From positions 1 to 64,000 of the forward strand of contig CAWBOY010000005.1 in the NCBI GenBank assembly GCA_963790585.1: 64,000 bases of DNA, given 5' to 3'. Source of the DNA: CAWBOY01 sp963790585 (GTDB lineage: Bacteria > Planctomycetota > Planctomycetia > Gemmatales > Gemmataceae). Positions 48,708 to 59,169 of this stretch are shown piece after piece. The notes beneath the pieces are model-generated. The model was given only the letters and a program-made list of their open reading frames with translations, searched no databases and was not told the DNA's origin. The position numbers were made by a program, and so were the translations under genes. Every line of letters starts with the position of its first letter. Within the stretch, counting starts at the first letter, position 1.

Positions 48708-49664
48708 ATGCTAACGACTCGCCTTCGCCGCAGCTGCATCTCTGCACTTCTCTTGGCAGTTTGTTGTTTGTTGTTACCAAATACCTCTTGCGCCGACATA
48801 CTTTATGTAACCAATGCCGGTACAGGAACGGTTTCCACCGTTGGACCTGGGGGAAGTACAACCGGTGGCACGGTCTTCGCCTCTGGTTTTAGTAATCCGA
48901 GTGGTCTAGCTTTCGACGCGAGCGGAAACCTCTACGTTGCAGAATATATAGGCAATGCCACGATCTATAAAATTTCGCCTGACGGTTCTTCGGTCAGTCC
49001 TTTCGTGTCTTCCGGATTAGAACACCCTGCGGGTCTAGCTTTCGACGCGAGCGGCAACCTGTATGTTGCTAATTTTGCCTTCGGGAGGATCGATAAAATT
49101 ACGCCCAGCGGCTCGGTCAGCACTTTCGGTGGGTCGGGGTTTGGTGCGCCCAACGGTTTGGCATTTGACAATAGTGGCAACCTTTACGCTAGTGACATTA
49201 ATTTCCCTGGCAGGATCGTTAAAGAAACGCCCAGCGGCTCGGTCAGCACTTTCGCCTCTGGTTTCCAGAATCCCGCAGGCTTGGCGTTTGATACTAACGG
49301 CAATCTCTACGTGGCCAATACCAACGGTAGTACAATCAGCAAGGTAACGTCCGACGGCACAATTAGCACTTTCGCGTCTGGGTTGAGTTCTCCAGCCGGC
49401 TTGGCATTCGATAGCAGCGGCAACCTTTACGTGTCCAATTCTACTACCGGCGTAATCAATGAGGTCGCGCCCGACGGCACTGTTAGTATTTTCGCATCCG
49501 GCTTCTCTAGTCCGCAATTTATCGCATTCGCTCCCCCACCCATAGGCTCTCCGGAGCCATCAAGCCTGGCTCTCCTGGGTGTAGCCTCTGGTTTCCTGGG
49601 TCTAAGCCGTTGGAGGCGCAGCTCGCGCAAAGCAAAGATTAATAAAGTTGACAGACCTCTTTAG
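48708..49664 (+). CDS. PEP-CTERM NHL-type beta-propeller protein 2
   Basis: 318 residues, intact. The signal peptide is MLTTRLRRSCISALLLAVCC LLLPNTSCA, with cleavage likely after SCA. Blades with GLAFDASGNLYVAEY and similar repeats occupy residues about 50-280, and the sorting signal is SPEPSSLALLGVASGFLGLS then RWRRSSRKAK. It is a paralogue of gene 1 without the 8-bp repeat. The exosortase gene begins 57 bases after its stop on the same strand. Confidence 0.9.
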   Translation: MLTTRLRRSCISALLLAVCCLLLPNTSCADILYVTNAGTGTVSTVGPGGSTTGGTVFASGFSNPSGLAFDASGNLYVAEYIGNATIYKISPDGSSVSPFVSSGLEHPAGLAFDASGNLYVANFAFGRIDKITPSGSVSTFGGSGFGAPNGLAFDNSGNLYASDINFPGRIVKETPSGSVSTFASGFQNPAGLAFDTNGNLYVANTNGSTISKVTSDGTISTFASGLSSPAGLAFDSSGNLYVSNSTTGVINEVAPDGTVSIFASGFSSPQFIAFAPPPIGSPEPSSLALLGVASGFLGLSRWRRSSRKAKINKVDRPL

Positions 49665-49720
49665 ACGCAATTCGTTCCAAGAATGGAGTTTGACCACTTC
49701 TGACTTGAAAGATCGAGTAC

Positions 49721-51359
49721 ATGCCCATCGCCGAAAGTGCGATTGTCTCCTCGCAAGAAACCAAAAGCGCTCACGGTCCTTATTGGACTCCGTCCAGAGG
49801 ACGGTTCGCTCTTGTAGGGCTTTGTCTTTTCCTCGCATACCTGCCCCTCCTCTGGATCGAGGCAAGGTTCCTGTGGGATCAGCCTCAGCACCAGTCATTT
49901 CCTTTGGTCGTTCTCGGGGCCATCTTTCTCACAAACCAACGGCTGCGCGGCTTGGCTCAACTCCACCCGGGATACGCGGGCACCGCCTATCTGACCTTCG
50001 GCTTCGCTCTGAGCCTTCTCGCACTGGGACTGTGGACGAGTGAGCCGCGCTTGGCAAGTCTATCGGCGATGACATGCCTCCTCAGCACAATTTATGCGGT
50101 CGGCGGGAGCTCACTCGTCTGGACTCTGCTCCCGATATGGCTCTTCCTCTGGCTGGCTGTGCCATTGCCAGCTGGGTTGGACCGGGATTTGATTCTGTTC
50201 CTCCAGAATTGGACTGCTGGCGCTAGTAGTTTTATCCTTGACAAGGTCGGAGTGTTCCATGTACCCGAGGGGAGTGTCGTGTGTATACCGGGTAAACGCC
50301 TGTTTGTGGATGAAGCCTGTAGTGGGATCCAATCGCTCTATTCGGGCTTGGCATTCACGGCGTTTCTCCTGCTCTCGCGGCGGCGCCGCCTGATTCATTC
50401 TTTGTTGCTGTTGAGTGCAACCCTCATTTTCATACTGGCGGCCAATGTCGCTCGTGTCTCAGGTGTGGCCTTGTTTGAAGCGCGTTGGCAGATCGAAGCC
50501 TCAACCGGTTGGCGCCATCAGTTGGCGGGATGGCTGGCCTTTTTTGCGGCTCTTGGTCTCGTTTTCAGTGCCGATTCCTTACTGCTGTTTGCTTTGGGCC
50601 GGCCGATGCCGCAGCCGAATAGGGCGAATGACATAGAGGACGCGAACGCAACAGTTTGGCCAGCCTTCCAAACGACGGCCCTGGCTGCGTGGCCGATAAC
50701 CGCGGTCCTGGCAGTGCTCGCCGTCGTGCAGGTGCCGACATGGTGGTCGGCAGCGACCGATCCCAACACGATGCGGTCGGCCGCGCTCCCCGTCAAACTG
50801 GGCGAGGATGCCTTGCCGGCCGAGTGGGGCCCCTGGAAGCGCGTCGGCTATGACTTCAGGGAACGAGAATCATCGAGTCAGATGGGCCAGTTTTCGCAGT
50901 TTTGGCGCTACCGGCGCGCGGACGTCGAGGTTGTGGTTTCGCTCGACTATCCCTATCCGAATTTTCATGACCTGACCGTCTGCTACCGGATGGAAGGACA
51001 GACTCTTCTGAAACGCAAAATTCTGAAGCCACCCGACAACCGACCTTATGTCGCGGCGGAGCTTCGCAAGGGCATGGACCAGCGCGTCTGGCTTTGGTTC
51101 AGTGGCTTCAACGCGCGTGGTACTGCACTAAAACCAGATGAGCAATTGCCATGGTACGAACGCATCCAAGCGCAGCTTGCTATCGCCGAGCCAGGACAAG
51201 CCGATCGTGGCGCCGGTGTATCAGATTCAATTGTTACAAGAATCGTATGAGCCATTAACCGAAGACGACCTGGGCAAAGCGGGGTCGCTGTTTCTGGAAA
51301 TGCGGCTACGCCTACACAAGTTGGTTCTCGGGACCCGCGAAGGCGAGGGCAAGCCATGA
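49721..51359 (+). pseudogene. Exosortase with fused EpsI-like domain, frame broken near the end
   Basis: About 300 residues of membrane helices carry the exosortase triad: Cys200 in VDEACSGIQSLYSGLAF, Arg245 in NVARVSGVA and His266 in TGWRHQLAGW. A periplasmic EpsI/DUF3485-like part follows (LPAEWGPWKRVGYDFRERES, VVVSLDYPYPNFHDLTVCYR). It resembles the planctomycete XrtU type. The main frame stops at 51250, but the expected tail (PIVAPVYQIQLLQESYEPLT, to GEGKP) is one base off after about 51190 and ends at 51359, overlapping the TPR gene. Only the tail is affected. It would cleave the PEP-CTERM signals of its neighbours. Confidence 0.85.
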
Positions 51360-52839
51360 GCCAGCCTACTACTAATTCTCAGCTCGCCAGGAAGGGCGTC
51401 GATCCGTATGCACCGCTGAGAAGGCGCATCGTTATCTGGCGAAGCTGGCGCGACTTGATCGCTGGTGTGCCCGCCTTATTGGCCTTCTTGGGAATCGCCT
51501 ATTTGGGTGCGCTCATCGCAACGTCGAAAGGCGACAATCAACTCCTGGCGAGCTACTCGCACGAAGGGACACGCGCCTTTCAAAAGAAAGAGTTTCAGAC
51601 TGCTGAAATCTGTTTTCGCCGGTTGATGGTCGAAAGCACATCAGATCGTGACCAGAGAGCTTTTCAAGTGGCATCCGTGGCCATCGCCCTGGGAGACCAT
51701 GCGCGGGCGGATTCCCTACTTAACCGGCTCGCTCCCAGCGACCGCGCCGGATATGCTCCCGCTCATCTGATGCGCGACTCAACTGTTGTTGAATAAAGCC
51801 GGAGGCATACCTACGCGCCCGCAAGGTCGCGGAGGATCAACTCGAGCTGGCCATCAAAAAGGAACCAAACCTAATCGAGGCACACATCCTTCTAGGCCAA
51901 CTCTATTGCAACCAGGGTCGCCCGGCGGATGCGGAACCCCATTTGCTCAAGGCCATTCCCGCAAAGCCAGGGCTTCGGCTGCTTCTGGCTAACGCCTACG
52001 CTGCAAAGGGAGATAAGGAACAAACCGCCAAACATGCGAAAGAACTTCTCTCTTCTTACCTGACCAAAGCGGAGGCCGTCGAAGCGGATGAGACCGCAAT
52101 TCTCGTTTGCGGGCAGGCTTATCTTCTACTCGATGACTATGCCGGTGCCGTAGGGGTTCTTCGCAAAGGACTAAACTTCAAAGCCAGCCAAAATGTGCGC
52201 GCCGCCTTGATCGGCGTCTATGTCGCGTGGACGAAAGCGATCGAGAAAGCATCTCCATCGGATCCAGCCGCGCGTCTTCGACTCATTCAAGAAGGATTAC
52301 GACTTGCTCCAAATGACGTCCGATTGTTGCAACCGTTGCTCGACTTGACGAAGCAAAAGGGAGCGGAGGCGGATGAGCCGCGTTCTCTGATGGAACGGAT
52401 GGTGGTAGAAGGGCCGCCTTCAGCGACGGTTGATCTGCTTCTGGGAATGGATGCCTGGCAACGCGGCCAACCAGCGGAAGCGCGCGTGCTGCTGGAGCAA
52501 GCCTTCCGCTTGGACCCCGGCGCAAGTTTGGTGGCCAACAACCTGGCATGGATGCTGGCACAAGCCACTCCGCCCGATTTAACTCGAGCATTGGCCCTCT
52601 CTGACGCCGCTATAAAGCAATTGCCGGACAATCCTCACTTCCGCGACACACGAGGACAAATTCTCCTCAAGCTCGAGCGCTGGGAGGATGCATTGACCGA
52701 GTTGAAACTAGCCCAACGCGGGATGCCGAAGGATCCGAACGTTCACACAGGACTGGCGACGGCATACGACAAGTTGGGCCTATCCGAACTAGCCGGACTT
52801 CACCGCAAGCAAGCGGAGAGCAAGCCAGAGCAACGATGA
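51356..52839 (+). pseudogene. TPR protein of the exosortase locus, frame broken in the middle
   Basis: It starts at ATG 51356, overlapping the exosortase tail by one codon. An N-terminal membrane helix (LIAGVPALLAFLGIAYLGAL) is followed by TPR units (GTRAFQKKEFQTAEICFRRL). Near 51750-51800 two small shifts interrupt it, and from about 51797 the frame continues with YLRARKVAEDQLELAIKKEP, EAHILLGQLYCNQGRPADAE and several more TPRs to 52839. TPR proteins are regular partners of the exosortase gene in planctomycetes and may act in assembly or sorting. Confidence 0.8.
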
Positions 52840-52948
52840 GTTTCGTTCCGCTATTTCTCTTAGCCATCCGCGAATCCTTCACTGTACTTAATTGCTGGAA
52901 ATTATCGACGATAGGACGGGCCCTGCTATTTTGGTCGCTTTAAGCTAA

Positions 52949-54809
52949 CCCTTAAACAAGCGAACGCGGCTGCGGCCAAGGTTCTTACGGTTTGTTTCGC
53001 GGCTATGCGTACCGCCTCCGGGCTGTCGGGCGGGACAGCAAGTGGCCTTCGGTTTCAACGCTTGTCATACTGAGGTTTCCTTTCTGCGGACTACGCCTGA
53101 ATGGCCATCGCGGATCGGAGCATCCGGACTCCGACTTCAAGTTCTCTTCTCAGCAACGCAACAGGTCAAACACGCGGAAGAAAATTGTTTGATAGGGGTT
53201 CCACGAGAGTAAACGATACAGCAGTCGCCGTCCCGTCCGAAGTAACTGACACGGCATACGCACAAACGCTTGCACGAACGTGCGGAACTCCAGGCCCAAC
53301 ACCAACTGTTTTTGCTTCTGGTGTTCCTCACCCCACCGGCCTGGGCTGACGGGGATCAGTAAGGCGAACCATGCCTTCAAGTTCCAGGCCAAGGCCGTCA
53401 TCACCATGTAGGCCCAATTGCTGGTTAAATTGTCCAACCCCGCTCGCAACGCCCAACAGCCATGTAGTAACTGAGCCAGTAGGTTCTCCTGGTCGCAGCG
53501 GTCATTAGCATCCAGGACGATCTCGTCCGGCTCACGTAGCCAATCGTTGGTCAGATAGAAGAAGTAGCGAATCTCCGGAAATAACAAGGCGTTGCCTTTT
53601 TCATGAAGGATCTTCTTGCGTAGCACGATCATCCTGTAGGTTTCGCGACAGGCAGTGGGCTGATAGTTGAACTCAGCCACTTCCTCCGACTGGAGGCGTA
53701 ACGCCTCGAACTCACGTCTTCGCACGATCTCGTCCTTGATGTTATCCGGACGTTGCCGTGGCTTGGTCTTCCGCTGGTAACGCGCCGGTCGTTCGAGTGT
53801 TTTCCAGAGTCTTTCCGGCAATAGATCGGCCCAATCACGGACATTCTCCATGTTGTCGTAGCCGAAGATAAAGCGAACACGCTTGTCCGCGTTCCAGCGA
53901 TCCAGATGCTCGGTTTGTGAAAAAGCGGTGTCACCACGAAGGAACACTTGCTGAAAGCCACCACGAAAGCAAACCTCCAGGCAGCGGTCCACCTCAGCGG
54001 CAGCTCCCTCGTGTGAGGGACGGTTGCCCGAGCGGTTGGTGATGCTCAGTACCTCGTTCGTTTCCGCCAGTGACAACACCAAAGCATGATAGCCCCAGGT
54101 GCCGTCGTAGGAGATGTCCATGCCTTGCTTGCACCGGCCTCCCGTTTCCACCAGGACACCATCCATGTCGATCGAGGCCCGGCGGAAGAAGTCGGCCGGC
54201 TGTTTGGCCCACACCTTGAGCCGAGCCTCGTGAAATACGTTTTGCAAGATCTGGATGTGTTCTGGATGGAAGCGGCGGCAGAAATCTCCAGCCGTGGTCG
54301 GGTCCGGGATTCGCTGGGCATCGAGAGCGTCGAGAAAGACTTCGTCGTTGCGGCGAAGTTCGAGATCCTGGAGACAGGTGCCTTCACAGAGGGCGTTGTA
54401 GGCCAGGTTGAGTACATGATCGGACTCATGGTAGGGCAGGTGAATTTTGAGCAGATGCAGTTGCTTGTCGATGGTCTCGGGCAGCTTGAGCCACTTTGCC
54501 AGTTTGTGGAAGGCCCCAATGCCGCCGTGTGCCGTACCGCGATCGCGTTCGGCTATCTCGTAGTGGATGTTGCTGGCTCGAAACACGGGCCGATCGATGC
54601 GGCCCAGCTTGGTTTTGTCGAGTCGGCGAGCGATGCGACGCTTGCGTTTCGCCAGTTGGCGTTGTATCTTGGCTTTCACTCGAAATTCCTTTCTGATTTG
54701 GGTGTTTTGTGGACGGCAAATCATTAAACACCACAGAAAGGACAAGGGATTTCGAGTTTTTCATGCCATCGTGATCAGTACGGGGTAACTGGGTTCGCTT
54801 GCTTAAGGG
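52949..54809 (-). mobile_element. Intact IS1380-family element (copy 2)
   Basis: CCCTTAAACAAGCGAAC at the left and GTTCGCTTGCTTAAGGG at the right are inverse at 16 of 17 positions. CTAA flanks both sides (52945-52948 and 54810-54813), a 4-bp target duplication. It sits between the TPR gene of the exosortase locus and ubiX. Confidence 0.92.
53150..54679 (-). CDS. IS1380-family transposase, intact
   Basis: 509 residues from GTG 54679, after AAAGGAAT; the frame is open to an ATG at 54745. The N-terminus is basic (KAKIQRQLAKRKRRIARRLD). The DDE core includes MDGVLVETGGRCKQGMDISY, LRGDTAFSQTEHLDRW and the conserved end NPYQTIFFRVFDLLRC. No stops or shifts are present, so it could also act on the ends of the decayed copy at 1638-3496. 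Confidence 0.92.
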   Translation of the reverse strand: MKAKIQRQLAKRKRRIARRLDKTKLGRIDRPVFRASNIHYEIAERDRGTAHGGIGAFHKLAKWLKLPETIDKQLHLLKIHLPYHESDHVLNLAYNALCEGTCLQDLELRRNDEVFLDALDAQRIPDPTTAGDFCRRFHPEHIQILQNVFHEARLKVWAKQPADFFRRASIDMDGVLVETGGRCKQGMDISYDGTWGYHALVLSLAETNEVLSITNRSGNRPSHEGAAAEVDRCLEVCFRGGFQQVFLRGDTAFSQTEHLDRWNADKRVRFIFGYDNMENVRDWADLLPERLWKTLERPARYQRKTKPRQRPDNIKDEIVRRREFEALRLQSEEVAEFNYQPTACRETYRMIVLRKKILHEKGNALLFPEIRYFFYLTNDWLREPDEIVLDANDRCDQENLLAQLLHGCWALRAGLDNLTSNWAYMVMTALAWNLKAWFALLIPVSPGRWGEEHQKQKQLVLGLEFRTFVQAFVRMPCQLLRTGRRLLYRLLSWNPYQTIFFRVFDLLRC

Positions 54810-54926
54810 CTAACGGCATCAGCCGATTTTTTGGGGGGGGTCTTGAGAGCCTGGTGCGCGGCGCAGCTACAATGGCTTCTAGGCATGTTTTCCAGTAAAG
54901 TTGAATCGTTCAATACCCGGTAGAAA

Positions 54927-55559
54927 ATGGCTCTATCCGATTTAGTGCTCGCGCTGACGGGGGCAAGCGGGTCCGCTTACGGCGTTCGCTTGTTAGAAGT
55001 GCTCCTGGCAGCAGGGCGCACGGTTCACCTGACCATCAGCCCCGCTGCCGTCGAGGTCGCGGCAGCGGAGCTTGGGAGAACGATTCGGCTCGACCGGTTT
55101 GAGCCTCGTAATTTACTGGGCGATTCAGCTGCCCTATTAGGACCTGGCAAGGTTATTTACCATCACTTCCGCAATTTTCAGGCAGGCATCGCTAGTGGCT
55201 CGTTCCTAACAGGCGGCATGGTCATCTGTCCATGTAGCATGGGTACGATCGCGGCTATCGCTCATGGCCTTTCCGAGAATTTAATTCATCGCGCGGCCGA
55301 TGTGCATCTAAAAGAAAAACGTAAACTTATCGTAATGCCGCGTGAGACCCCTCTGCACCTAATCCAGTTGAGAAATCTGTTGGCATGCGCTGAGGCCGGA
55401 GCCGTCGTGCTGCCGGCGATGCCCGCTTTTTACACCTTGCCGCAATCGATTGCCGATCTCATCGATTTTGTCGTCGCACGCATCTGCGATCAACTCGGCG
55501 TCGAGCATAATTTGTCCCATAGATGGGGTAGTTTAGATGAACAAGTCTTGGGCAGTTGA
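54927..55559 (+). CDS. ubiX: Flavin prenyltransferase UbiX
   Basis: 210 residues. LVLALTGASGSAYGVRLLEV (FMN binding), GGMVICPCSMGTIAAIAHGL and EKRKLIVMPRETPLHLIQLR are the family signatures. It joins dimethylallyl phosphate to FMN to make the cofactor used by UbiD-type decarboxylases in quinone synthesis. The usual PMS motif reads PCSMGT here, with Cys in place of Met, which is common. No ubiD is adjacent. The ribosome binding site is weak. Confidence 0.92.
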   Translation: MALSDLVLALTGASGSAYGVRLLEVLLAAGRTVHLTISPAAVEVAAAELGRTIRLDRFEPRNLLGDSAALLGPGKVIYHHFRNFQAGIASGSFLTGGMVICPCSMGTIAAIAHGLSENLIHRAADVHLKEKRKLIVMPRETPLHLIQLRNLLACAEAGAVVLPAMPAFYTLPQSIADLIDFVVARICDQLGVEHNLSHRWGSLDEQVLGS

Positions 55560-55628
55560 CAGTCTCCATAGGCGATGGTAATTTGCACGTAATTGTTGTT
55601 AGGCCTCGCTCGGTAATGCGATAAAGTC

Positions 55629-56357
55629 ATGCCGCAGGAACTGACGGTAAGCAAAGAAGCCGAGATCCTCGAAGAATGCCAAAGGGTCATCGGCTACAGA
55701 TTTAAGCAACCAGAGCTTTTGCGCGCCTCGCTCACCCACACCTCCGGCGCTGATACACGGCTCGCTTCGAACGAACGGATGGAGTTTCTCGGCGACTCGG
55801 TGCTTGGTCTTATCACTTGTGAACAGCTTTATCTAAGGTTTCCCGATTATCAGGAAGGCGACCTAACGAAGGTGAAATCCGCCGTGGTCAGCCGTCGGAC
55901 CTGTGCTCGGTTCAGCAAAGAGCTAAACCTCGGCGATTTTCTGTTCATGGGAAAGGGGATGAACTACCATCACTCCGTCCCGTCAAGCCTGCTCGCCGAC
56001 GTTTATGAATCGCTTGTCGCCGCCATCTATCTGGATGGTGGTCTCGAAGCGGCGCGAACATTCATTATCCGCCAATTGGGACCCGAGATCGAGGAAGTCG
56101 CGGACGGCTCTCAGTTCGGCAACCACAAGTCGCATCTCCAGCAGGTCGCGCAGCGACTGTTTGGTGCCACCCCGCAGTATCTCGTTCTCGACGAAAATGG
56201 GCCCGATCATAGCAAATGCTTCAAAATAGCGGCTGTGTTCGGTGGCCACACCTATCCCGGCGCCTGGGGTCAGAACAAAAAAGAGGCTGAGCAGCGCGCT
56301 GCGCTCAATGCCTTGGCCCAAATCGAGGGCACGCCAATTCCCTTTGAGCACGACTGA
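55629..56357 (+). CDS. rnc: Ribonuclease III
   Basis: 242 residues. The catalytic box ERMEFLGDSVLGLITCEQLY, then SLLADVYESLVAAIYLDGG with the second acidic cluster, define the nuclease domain. The C-terminal double-stranded RNA-binding domain runs from NHKSHLQQVAQRLFGATPQY to KKEAEQRAALNALAQI. It cuts rRNA precursors and structured mRNAs. It has normal length with no lesions, and the small gene after it starts 24 bases on. Confidence 0.95.
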   Translation: MPQELTVSKEAEILEECQRVIGYRFKQPELLRASLTHTSGADTRLASNERMEFLGDSVLGLITCEQLYLRFPDYQEGDLTKVKSAVVSRRTCARFSKELNLGDFLFMGKGMNYHHSVPSSLLADVYESLVAAIYLDGGLEAARTFIIRQLGPEIEEVADGSQFGNHKSHLQQVAQRLFGATPQYLVLDENGPDHSKCFKIAAVFGGHTYPGAWGQNKKEAEQRAALNALAQIEGTPIPFEHD

Positions 56358-56381
56358 AACCTAGACAATTCCAGACCAACC

Positions 56382-56705
56382 ATGCCGATGCCACCGTATC
56401 CCGTTCGTTGTTCCGCCAAGGGCTGCGAACAGCTGGGCGTGTACAAAATAGCCGCCTGCTGGAGCGATGGCCTAACTCAAGAATTGAAGACGTATGCCCT
56501 ATCTTGCGCGGCCTGTCTCGCACAACAATACGCCCAAAGCAAGACCAAGCAGCAGGCGTGCCGCCTCGCTCCTGGGGAGAAGCTCGATGTGCCTGGCATT
56601 TTCGTTTTGACGAGGGGCAAGCGCGACCAACAGTTGGAACGCCGGCTCGACCACGAACAACAATTTCACGACCTTCCCATCGACACGGGCTCGTCTGTCT
56701 CGTAA
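56382..56705 (+). CDS. Hypothetical cysteine-containing protein after rnc
   Basis: 107 residues beginning MPMPPYPVRCSAKGCEQLGV. CSAKGC and ALSCAACLAQQY may form a small zinc site. The C-terminal half (PGIFVLTRGKRDQQLERRLD) is charged. No domain is recognised. The short gap to rnc suggests co-transcription. Confidence 0.65.
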   Translation: MPMPPYPVRCSAKGCEQLGVYKIAACWSDGLTQELKTYALSCAACLAQQYAQSKTKQQACRLAPGEKLDVPGIFVLTRGKRDQQLERRLDHEQQFHDLPIDTGSSVS

Positions 56706-56789
56706 ATCAGCGGCGGACGTCTTCGGCTTGCGAATGCTCTCCCCGTAACCGTCGAGGATGTAAACGAATTGTAACTACGGAGCTTGCGC

Positions 56790-57707
56790 ATGAGTTTGAA
56801 AGTCGGCTTGTTGGTAGGCAGGGAATGGTCCTTCCCGCCGACTTTTCTGACGGAAGTCGAGCGCCGCAAGTCCGGTGTCACAGCCGAGTTCGTTAAGCTG
56901 GGCGGCACGCGCATGAATGAGCCGTGCCCCTATACTGTTCTCGTCGATCGCATCTCGCATGAAGTGCCGTATTATCGGTCGTATTTGAAGAACGCCGTGC
57001 TGCAGGGCGTGACGGTCGTCAATAATCCATTCATGTGGACCGCCGACGACAAGTTCTTTGAAGCGAGCCTGGCCGCCAAATTGGGGGTAGCTCATCCCAA
57101 GACGATCGTCCTGCCCAATCACTCATACGTTCCCGGTATCGTCCCAGACGAGAGCCTCCGCAACCTGATCTTTCCGCTCGATTGGAAAGACATGGTGGAC
57201 CAAGTCGGATTGCCTTGCATCCTCAAAGACGCTCACGGCGGGGGCTGGCGCAATGTCTCCGTTTGCCGATCGATTGAGGAACTATTGTGGAACTACGATC
57301 AGTCTGGCTTGTTGACGATGATTCTCCAAGAGTTCATCGATTGGCAATATTACGTGCGTTGTCTCTGTTTGGGCCAGCGCGAAGTGCTGGTGATGAATTA
57401 CGATCCACGCCAACGCTGCTATCGCCCCGACACCGAACTGCCTCCAGCCCTGCATCGGCGCATCGTCGACGACTCGCTCAAGCTAGTGCGAGCTCTCGGC
57501 TACGACATGAACACCGTCGAGTGGGCCGTGCGCGACGGCGTTCCCTACGCAATCGATTTCATGAATCCAGCTCCGGATATGGATCTCAATTCTCTCACGC
57601 CGACCTATTTCAGTTGGGCCATCGAACACATGGCGGATCTCGTCATCGAGCTGGCCAAAAACCCTCGTCCGCAGCTTCGTGATTTCCGCTGGAATCAGTT
57701 GTTTTAA
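56790..57707 (+). CDS. ATP-grasp ligase (RimK/glutathione synthetase type)
   Basis: 305 residues from ATG 56790 (GGAG seven bases before). FEASLAAKLGVAHPKTIVLP, GLPCILKDAHGGGWRNVSVC (nucleotide-binding loop), MILQEFIDWQYYVRCLCLGQ and VEWAVRDGVPYAIDFMNPAP form an ATP-grasp fold with metal-binding residues at its end. It would join a carboxylate to an amine using ATP. The next two genes encode related ligase types, so the three probably build one peptide-like product or protein tag. Confidence 0.85.
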   Translation: MSLKVGLLVGREWSFPPTFLTEVERRKSGVTAEFVKLGGTRMNEPCPYTVLVDRISHEVPYYRSYLKNAVLQGVTVVNNPFMWTADDKFFEASLAAKLGVAHPKTIVLPNHSYVPGIVPDESLRNLIFPLDWKDMVDQVGLPCILKDAHGGGWRNVSVCRSIEELLWNYDQSGLLTMILQEFIDWQYYVRCLCLGQREVLVMNYDPRQRCYRPDTELPPALHRRIVDDSLKLVRALGYDMNTVEWAVRDGVPYAIDFMNPAPDMDLNSLTPTYFSWAIEHMADLVIELAKNPRPQLRDFRWNQLF

Positions 57708-57722
57708 AGAGATTTTCGCGCC

Positions 57723-59069
57723 ATGCTTGCCGACGCCATCCATCGCTATCACGATCTGCTCACAGACGATCTGGCGGCCCAATCGCAGGAACAGCTCGAT
57801 CGGCAACAGCGCTTGCTCAATCTCTATTTTGGCACGACGCCAATTTGTTCTGTGCTCCGCCCCCGGTTTCTCAGTATTGAGCAATATCGTCTGCTGCAAA
57901 CGCGCGTCCCGATTCTCCTCTCGGCCATGATGCGGTGCCATGAGGCTGCCCTGGCGGATCCGACCTTTCGCAAACAATTTCGCCTCAGCGAGGCGGAGGA
58001 GTCACTCTTCCTCCTCGATCCCGGCTTCAAGTCGCCGATGCCTACCGCACGCTTCGATTCATTTTTCGTTTCCGAGAGCGATTTGAAATTCACGGAGTTC
58101 AACGCCGAGACGCCGGCGGGGGCCGGGTACAGCGACCAACTCTCGGAGATGTTTCTGACGCTGCCGGCCATGCGGGCGTTTTTGCCGGAATATCGCCTGA
58201 GTCCGCTGCCGTGTCGGCCAGGCGTCCACAACGCGCTGATCGAGTCGTTCCTGCAATGGCGCGGCGTCGCCGAGATTCCGCGCATCGCCATCCTCGATTG
58301 GAAGGAAGTGCCGACCTACAGCGAGTTCGTCTTGTTCGAGCGCTATTTTCATCAACTCGGGCTCGAGTGCATCATCACCGACCCGCGCACCGTCGAATAT
58401 CGGCATGGCAAGTTGATGGCCGGTGATTTCCATATCACGCTAATCTATAAGCGCGTGTTGATCGGCGAATTGATCGAACGCGGCGGCATCGATCATCCGG
58501 TAATCCGCGCCGTGCGCGACGGGGCCGTCTGCATGGTCAATCCCTTTCGCTGCAAAGCGCTTTACAAGAAGGCCAGTTTGGCGGCACTCTCGGACGAGCG
58601 GAACCAGAGCCTGTTTACCAAAGAGCAGCTTCGAGCGATTGACGACCATATACCCTGGACGCGCATCGTTGAGGAAAGGCGCACCGGATTCCATTCTCAG
58701 GCGATCGATCTGGTTCCCTTCATTCTCGAAAATCGAGAGAGGCTCGTACTCAAACCGAACGATGACTACGGCGGCAAAGGAATCGTGCTGGGCTGGACGG
58801 TCGATAATAGTCGCTGGGAGGAAGCGGTGAAAACAGCGCTGCAAACTCCTTACGTTGTGCAGGAACGCCTGGTTTTGCCTGCGGAGCCTTATCCCAGCTA
58901 TGTCCAGGGAAGATTGCACGTTACGGATCGCTTGTTTGACACCGCGCCTTTCGTTGTCCAAGGTCAGTATGTCGATGGTTGTCTGACGCGGATCTCGACC
59001 GATCCGCTTCTGAACGTGACTGCGGGGAGCGGGTCGACGGTACCGACTTTTATCGTCGAGCGGCGATAA
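57723..59069 (+). CDS. Circularly permuted ATP-grasp protein
   Basis: 448 residues. SESDLKFTEFNAETPAGAGY lies near the middle of the N-terminal half, with LIYKRVLIGELIERGGIDHP and LVLKPNDDYGGKGIVLGWTV (nucleotide loop) later. This order of motifs matches the circularly permuted ATP-grasp group, related to glutathionylspermidine synthase. It starts 15 bases after the previous gene. The substrate is unknown; amide or peptide bond formation is inferred from family and neighbours. Confidence 0.82.
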   Translation: MLADAIHRYHDLLTDDLAAQSQEQLDRQQRLLNLYFGTTPICSVLRPRFLSIEQYRLLQTRVPILLSAMMRCHEAALADPTFRKQFRLSEAEESLFLLDPGFKSPMPTARFDSFFVSESDLKFTEFNAETPAGAGYSDQLSEMFLTLPAMRAFLPEYRLSPLPCRPGVHNALIESFLQWRGVAEIPRIAILDWKEVPTYSEFVLFERYFHQLGLECIITDPRTVEYRHGKLMAGDFHITLIYKRVLIGELIERGGIDHPVIRAVRDGAVCMVNPFRCKALYKKASLAALSDERNQSLFTKEQLRAIDDHIPWTRIVEERRTGFHSQAIDLVPFILENRERLVLKPNDDYGGKGIVLGWTVDNSRWEEAVKTALQTPYVVQERLVLPAEPYPSYVQGRLHVTDRLFDTAPFVVQGQYVDGCLTRISTDPLLNVTAGSGSTVPTFIVERR

Positions 59070-59169
59070 TTGGTTTTTGTGCGATGCGAATTTCGGGTAG
59101 CGTGGATTGGCGGAAGAATGTTCTGGGGCACCCCGGCAAGCCCGGCGCTAAATAAATTATGGAGCGATG

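Noticed and set aside
54830..54841. G8 tract upstream of ubiX as a phase-variable promoter element
   Set aside because: It lies about 90 bases before the start codon just outside the IS1380 end, and no promoter hexamers frame it.
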